Source of the DNA: Lithospermum erythrorhizon
Lineage: Eukaryota > Streptophyta > Magnoliopsida > Boraginales > Boraginaceae
Reading direction: 5' to 3'
Length of the DNA stretch: 64,000 bases
NCBI GenBank assembly: GCA_019722365.1
Contig: JADFUC010000638.1
Coordinates: 1 to 64,000 of the forward strand
The notes below the pieces were generated by a model. The model had not been told where the DNA came from and searched no databases. It saw only the letters and a program-made list of their open reading frames with translations. This document shows, one piece after another, positions 57,851 to 64,000 of this stretch. Numbering within the stretch: position 1 is the stretch's first letter; every line of letters begins with the position of its first letter. A program made the position numbers and the translations under genes.

Positions 57851-60120
57851 CATTTCTTACGTGCGTAGATCTCGCATTTTTGCAAATGTCGGAGCGGATC
57901 GATTATCCAAACACCCATACGTAGAGAAAGTGAAGTAGCTAGTGATCAACATAAATATACGTGACTGAGTGGAAATCATACTCTTTACTTTCGTCTACCG
58001 TGTATTTATTATCGTTCCATGATTTGATTAGTTACATCGTGAGGAATGAATGAAGTGTCATGCATATTGCATTTCTCCAAAGTAGAACGGAGTATTTTAG
58101 AGTTATTATGCATATGGGCTATGTGACTATAAACAGAAGATATGTAAAAATAATATATCTTTAGTTATTCATGTTATAATAAATAATTCTAAAAATCATA
58201 TAGGAGCATTAACACTCGTGCTTACAATCCCACTGAAACGTACTAAATATACAAAGATCCTACATAGGTGAAGTGTCGGCAGCGTAGCGGATACATTTCG
58301 ACTCGAATCACATGGGTAGGTGCACGTCTACAATCATGACTATCATGACTTGGTGTGACTAAGGTTCATCTTAGGCGTATATAGTAACCTTTTTGTCAAC
58401 GGGCCCCGAGTACGTACTTGGAAATCACCGTTTAAGTAACCAAGTCTACCGACATAGAGTCGGATTGGATGTTATAGCCGGAGTCTGCATTTGGAAATGT
58501 ATAAACACCCATTGGAAGAAGTCTTTAGTATGATCGTCTACCCGATGTGGTAGGTCCAGCGTAAATGAGGTTGATCGACTTTAGAGTTGGTATGAAATAG
58601 TACTTAGTTTATGGTGGGATTAGTCATATTTTAACCAGTCTTATAATCAAGTTAAATATATATACACAAGTAGTTTATATATAACATAGATTATAAGCAT
58701 AGACTCGTGATATGACCTATAAAATCTAGATTAGTTACACCACTTATGTGTCATTGAAGAACTACATCGTCTGGCAGCTCTTGGGGTGGGTTTCGATTTT
58801 CAATTAATTATATTTAGGTAAATAATAATAAATTAAAAATATCTTTATTCATTTATCTTAGCCAAAGATGTCCAGACCGTACTTCCCAAAAATACATCTA
58901 AGTTATATATCACTAATCTTAACTGCTTATCCATTATCCAAATTATGTAATGCATTTCTAATTATCCAATAATAAAATTAAGGCATATCATAAATAATGG
59001 AAACAAATAATATTTTAAAGGCACACATATGATCTAAATAAATATATGTCATTGTATATTCATCAAATGAAATATATAATTTAATTGCACAAGTGTAAAA
59101 TATTCCAGCAACTTCTCTGAAGTGTTTAACAATTAATATTAAATAATAAAGTTATTTAATTTTACTTTTAATAATATTTAATTTCAAATTATATTTATTA
59201 AAAACTCATTATCAAATAATAATGGATTTTAATTTAATTTAATTCAATTGAACTATTAAATCTAATCAAAATTAAAATTAATTAATTAATAATCTTGCAA
59301 TTGAATATCAAATATTAATAAAATAACTCTAATCATATTAAGACTATTAAAAGTAGTTAAATTAAATTAAATAAACTAGTTTCCAACTTGTGAAAATTAA
59401 TTTAAAAATAGTTTTTTGTCGATATCGAAATAATGGTTTGAGCAAAATTGGGTTTAAAACAATTTAAAAGCCAAAACAAAGTCAACTGAAAACCCCAAAG
59501 GATGTTGACCAGCAGTCATGGCCCGGCCCCAATCTTTAGCATGGACCCGATCCTGAGCAGCCCGACCCCAACGCCCCAGGCAGTTTACATTGCCCACAAG
59601 ACAAAATAGGCGGCGTCATGTTGGCATGTGCGAATAGCGTGTCATCCACCTGGTGACCAGTAACTTGTGGCCGTGACATTGGGTTGACTTTCTGAAGAAT
59701 CAGCGTGGGTGTATGCAGAATAGTCCTTTGACATGTAAGGCAGTACTTTTCGCGAGGCTTTACTTGAGCTCTTTAAAATATTAAGCGTAGGCGAGGTTGA
59801 AAATCCAAAGAGACTTTTTCACACACTAATTAGCTAGGATGAAGGGGGAGAGAGAGAGAAAGTCTCAGCTTGGTTAAGAAAGGTGGTACAAGTGATTTCA
59901 TACAAATCATGACCTTTATAAAAGGTATCTTATGTGGAGAAAGAACACGATACGGAACCTCTATCACGCCATTTAGTCGAACATGGGATGGATTCTACTT
60001 GTTGGAATTTCGGCTCAATATTCTTATCACGGTTTCTATTTTAAACCTCGAAAGTTGTAATTAAATTATAGTTCGATTTTGTTGTTGTGTGTGACCTCTT
60101 AGGCTCGATCGAAATTAACA
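57851..60120 (-). other. Possible leader and 5' LTR of the - strand Copia relic
   Basis: The area lies upstream of the Copia coding relic on the - strand. A possible LTR start is the - strand TGTTAATTTCGATCGAGCC at 60120. The segment near 59835 (CTCTCTCTCTCCCCCTTCAT on the - strand) resembles transcribed LTR sequence. No second LTR was found below 54960, so this cannot be confirmed. No host gene was seen. Confidence 0.3.
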
Positions 60121-60445
60121 ATATATTGATTTATATTTAACGAACATCTTATTAATATAGATTATGACGAGACTCTAGTAACCCGTCATAACCCCTAATG
60201 TCAACGAGTTCACGCAATATATTAATTGTCAAACAGATGCGTATGTAGAACTTATTATTATTTAAATGTAATAATAGGTTGTACAATCCAAGCACATTCA
60301 ACGGACATATATTTATGAGATATAACATCTCATATATCAATGACGGTGAAATAATTTATTGGGAACCCTAAACGTATGACTTTATTATTATTGGTTAAGT
60401 GAAGCTATAATTATTTGTAGTTAACATCAATTATGATTCAAAGGG

Positions 60446-60446
<1 letters not shown>

Positions 60447-60495
<49 letters not shown>
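60447..60495. repeat. (AAT)n microsatellite, left part
   Basis: About 16 AAT units end directly at the start of the solo LTR. Confidence 0.95.
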
Positions 60496-62232
60496 TGTAA
60501 CGACCCAAAACATATAAATTAAATGCGCCCTCGAGTTGGAGTAAATCATTTTAATATATCACAGTGTCACGATGGTTGACGAAAAAATCTTTGTTAATAA
60601 CCCATAAAACCTGATAATTCGATAAACAGTAAAATAGTTTCGAAAATTTAAATGTTGTACTACCGAGTTTAACCATCGTGGCATTACCTAATACAACCCA
60701 AAGCATAAAACTCCATCAAAACCAAGTCACAAAATATTCCACAAATAGTTTACAATTTCAACATCCCAAAACAAAATGTAAAAACTGAGTACATCAAAAT
60801 CATAAAAGAGAGATATTTGAGGATCACAGCGGCTTGTCCTCGCTAGGTAAATCAATGGACACCCACAAACTACTTGCCCGACTCACAAAGGCACGCATAA
60901 GCCGATCACGAAGGTGGGGAAGGGGTAAGCTAAAGCAGTGGAAAGCAGATCACCGAATGGTAACTTACCGCATCAGATAAGGTACCTGATAAATGATATA
61001 TATGCATTAGCGATAAGATAGATAATATATTTATATATATACAATAGAAATACCAATTATCCGAACAATCATAACGAAATAGCCATCATTAACAAACACA
61101 CACATTATAGAAGATTCATCTTACGTTCCTTTCGCATATGCATGCCCAGATCTCATATCCCACGCAATCAAGCGAGTAAAAACGTCAAAATTTCCTGTCA
61201 AGCGATTCGTACTATGATAATAAATTTAACTACGAAAGAAACACAATAACATCATATATCATTTCATCGCTTTTCGGCGGGCTCACCATGAATACCAACA
61301 ACAACGTATCATTTCTGCAGCAGGCTCACCGCGAGCATGACATCGTCATAATCTTTTCAGCGGGCTTCGCCTTGAACACCGCATCACCCCCAAATATTCG
61401 GCTTCAAGCAATTCCACAATTCACATACAATACTGACACACAACACGTCACACAAAAATCTCAATGTAGCATTCATAATATACGATAAAACAAATTTAGA
61501 GTATAGAAGCGTACCACAAAATATACTCACAAAATAAATTCATGCCCAAATATACTCAAACTTGAATACGCTTTGAACATATGCATACTCAAAGGACCTA
61601 AACCAGATACATGGCATGAACATATTCTAAAGAAATAAATCTATATCATAATGCTTTAACCTGACACCATATAAGTCAACATTTCACAATTTCACCACTA
61701 AAACCCACGGATAAGTTTATAAACGCAGATACACAGTCAAAATCAATTACCGTATCTTGGCTCCAAACATAAATAAGGTAACAACAGTGATAAATCATGG
61801 TAAAATGCAGCTGGCGCCCAAGCGATCAATCGATCATGAAGCTTTTTCCGCATTCCGAGTCTTAGATCGAAAAGGATAATGAGGAAACTCTCCAAAAAAT
61901 TTGAGGTCCAAAGCTCGCGAAATGGAGGAGAAATCGGAGAAAAAGAAATTTGAAGGGGAAGAGGTAGCGTCTCTGCCAGGGGAAGGAGATGGTCTGTTCT
62001 GTTTTTTCTTTGGGCTGGTTGGTTTATTTGTTAGGTGGGTTGTACCTATTTCATGTGGTGAAAAGCAGTTCGTTTTAATTCGATCGATCACTCGTTTTTA
62101 AGCATTAGACAATGCTCAGACTTTAACATTAAGTAACAAAAATATTAAGTGGGTTTCCCAAATTTTATGCAAATAAATTTAACAATCTCACATTTTTAAT
62201 TTATTAATTAACAGTGGATTCTGGGTTTTTAC

Positions 62233-62233
<1 letters not shown>
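60496..62233 (-). mobile_element. Solo LTR inserted in an AAT microsatellite
   Basis: The 1738-bp block has TGTAACGACCCAAAAC at its left end and CTGGGTTTTTACA at its right end, so TG...CA holds on either strand. Both flanks are AAT repeats, and the five bases on each side are ATAAT, a possible target duplication that the microsatellite makes ambiguous. I place it on the - strand (TGTAAAAACCCAG...GGGTCGTTACA), the usual form of Del/Tekay-type Gypsy LTRs. No polyprotein, primer site or second LTR is attached. ORFs at 61288 and 61834-62101 inside it are not convincing genes. Confidence 0.75.

Positions 62234-62271
<38 letters not shown>
62234..62271. repeat. (AAT)n microsatellite, right part
   Basis: About 12 AAT units follow directly after the solo LTR. 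Confidence 0.95.
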
Positions 62272-62273
<2 letters not shown>

Positions 62274-62599
62274 CATAATAATAATGAAAATTCATTAAAA
62301 ACCTTAAAGAATAGTCACATTATTAGTTTATTTTGAAGTTTGTCAAATATCAGATGTAAATCAATTTGTCATGTAGCGAATGTAACAGTTTATGTCGGGG
62401 ATTGTAAGAAAGATATGTCATTATTATACCAAATTGAGATGGCCAGCAGAGATCTAAATATACTTTGCCAGTGTCTCCCCAACTAAATATATTAGTGATC
62501 ATCCAATATAGTATCATTGAATTCTATGATTTTATGTCAGTTAAATTGTTAAGATTTTAAAAATATAATTTAAATTTTTGTAGATCTCAATATATATAA

Positions 62600-63060
62600 A
62601 TCATATATGTAGGAAATAAAACAACAACAATAATAATAATAATATTTCTACATAGTATCACGATTTATTTAACTAATATATTATAAACTAATATACTTAA
62701 ATATTAGTTCTACATAATAAAAAATAATAGTAATAATAATTATTCAACTTTGACATGTTATTATTTTCTTAATTATAATAATAATAACTATAAGTCTACA
62801 TAAGAGAGTATGGTTATTTACTAACACCAATTATAATAATAATAACTATAACTCTACATAAAAATATATTATTATTTAAAGTAGTTAGTATTAAATTTCA
62901 TGAGTTATCAGTCGAAGGGGTAAAAGTATTAATTAAAATTTTAATATTTTTGCCTAACTTTTAGATTTTTAGAGAGAAGAATAATTTAATAATTAATAAT
63001 GTAAAAATTGAAGAAATAGAATAAGCATGTAACTTATTAAGCAACTTTTATATATTGGTG
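62600..63060. repeat. Dispersed AT-rich repeat, copy 2
   Basis: It matches 39420-40150 in order: AAC/AAT units, TAGTTCTACATAATAA, ACCAATTATAATAATAATAA, CTACATAAAAATATATTATT, then TTTTGCCTAACTTTTAGATT near 62948 and AATTAATAATGTAAAAATTG. No ORF. Confidence 0.6.
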
Positions 63061-64000
63061 ATTAATACTTGAATACTAATTCGTTAAAAACAATATTCGA
63101 TTATATTTAGTCTGGACCGTATCTACCGTACCCCACCATGCATGTCCACATTTGTGAATGTTTTTTTAAAATATTAATAATATGGAAATAAAATATTGTT
63201 TATTTTGTATAAGAATTAGCAAATCTATATATTGATTTAAAGAGAATTCCCTTTTTCAATTGATGGTTCTGTCAAAATTGATAAAATGTGATTGCTGTTG
63301 TAACTAAATTAACAGACCGAACTCGAACTAACACTTAAATCTTTTTTAAATGAAATAACATGATTTCAAAAATTGATTATAATGTATTGCAATAAGAAGA
63401 TAAAAACCATTTTCAACATTTTCGAATAAGTTCCATCATTCAGTAGAAGGCATATCATCATGATATATATAAATGAAAAAACAACCGTAAAAAGTAGACC
63501 ACTATAGTAGTGAAAATATCTGTAATATATACTAGTATTACTAATAATCACCAATAATTCACCGTACTATAAATTCATGGGGTACTAAGATAATAAGAAT
63601 TCGACAAAATAAATTTAACTAAACAATGATGAGTACTCATTCGATACGAAAATGTTTTGCTATTTACATAGCTGCAAACCAATATTAAATAAATGTGGCC
63701 GTGCATGGCAGATATTGAATTGGGCCACTATACTATTTGGCGTATCTTCTTGTTGTGTTTTTTCTCGGCTTCAGAAACCAGACATGGGCAGTTGACTTTT
63801 TGAGTAAAACGTTAATTTTTTTCTTCATGGTTCGAATATTTTACCCACATCAATGAGAGGGAGTTAGCATGACGTCAGAGCGAACCTTTATTGGTTCAAG
63901 CCTCAAGGTAATTCGAGAACTACCAAAATATGTACAGGTCAATTAGTAACTAGTCTATTATGTATCTTCAAGATTTTAAGTTCTACTTTTTGTACCACCA
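63061..64000. other. AT-rich sequence, nothing recognised
   Basis: There is one 62-codon - strand ORF at 63366-63554 with hydrophobic, AT-driven composition, which I take to be chance. No repeat or gene was seen. Confidence 0.5.

Noticed and set aside
60420..60500. CRISPR-like or regulatory array from the regular AAT repeats
   Set aside because: It is a plain trinucleotide microsatellite without spacers.
61288..62101. Short ORFs in the solo LTR
   Set aside because: LTRs are non-coding as a rule, and the peptides are Pro/Ser- or Lys/Glu-rich without domains.

Overview
This is nuclear DNA of a flowering plant. It has GT-AG split genes, long AT-rich introns and spacers, and plant-type LTR retrotransposons. 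The NAC protein resembles petunia NAM and Arabidopsis CUC2, so a eudicot is certain and an asterid is likely; I cannot name the species. There is no operon-like organisation, and I saw no tRNA, rRNA or CRISPR array.

Only two host genes are supported. The first is a 20-exon Ste20/GCK-type MAP4K protein kinase gene on the + strand (19174-28511), related to Arabidopsis At3g15220 and At1g53165. Eighteen exons are clean. The exon just before the HRD motif carries an in-frame 45-bp insert with a TAG, and the DFG/activation-loop exon is scrambled (DFS, frame lost), so this copy is probably kinase-dead or a pseudogene. A 230-bp tandem duplication lies just upstream of its start. The second gene is a three-exon NAM/CUC2-type NAC transcription factor of 352 aa on the - strand (34051-35791). 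It is intact and carries a near-perfect miR164 target site in exon 3.

The rest is mostly transposable elements. Positions 1-16300 hold a nest of decayed elements: a Gypsy relic on the - strand (5' LTR/leader, gag, and a protease remnant 7 kb away), a Copia element with two LTRs plus an extra RNase H stub, and two copies of a second Copia-type LTR in inverted orientation. Positions 40388-50126 hold one nearly complete but frame-broken Tat-lineage Gypsy element on the - strand, with LTRs, primer-binding site, gag, protease, RT, two RNase H modules, integrase, a probable opposite-strand ORF region and a polypurine tract. Positions 54900-57850 hold a - strand Copia relic whose pre-integrase segment is duplicated in frame. 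Positions 60496-62233 are a solo LTR inserted in an AAT microsatellite.

The spacers (15.8-18.5, 28.5-34.0, 36.0-40.4, 50.1-54.9 and 62.2-64.0 kb) are AT-rich. They contain several degenerate tandem arrays, one MITE-like inverted repeat, microsatellites and one dispersed AT-rich repeat present twice. I did not find a convincing new biological system. The most notable signals are the damaged kinase catalytic core and the structural rearrangements of the retroelements.
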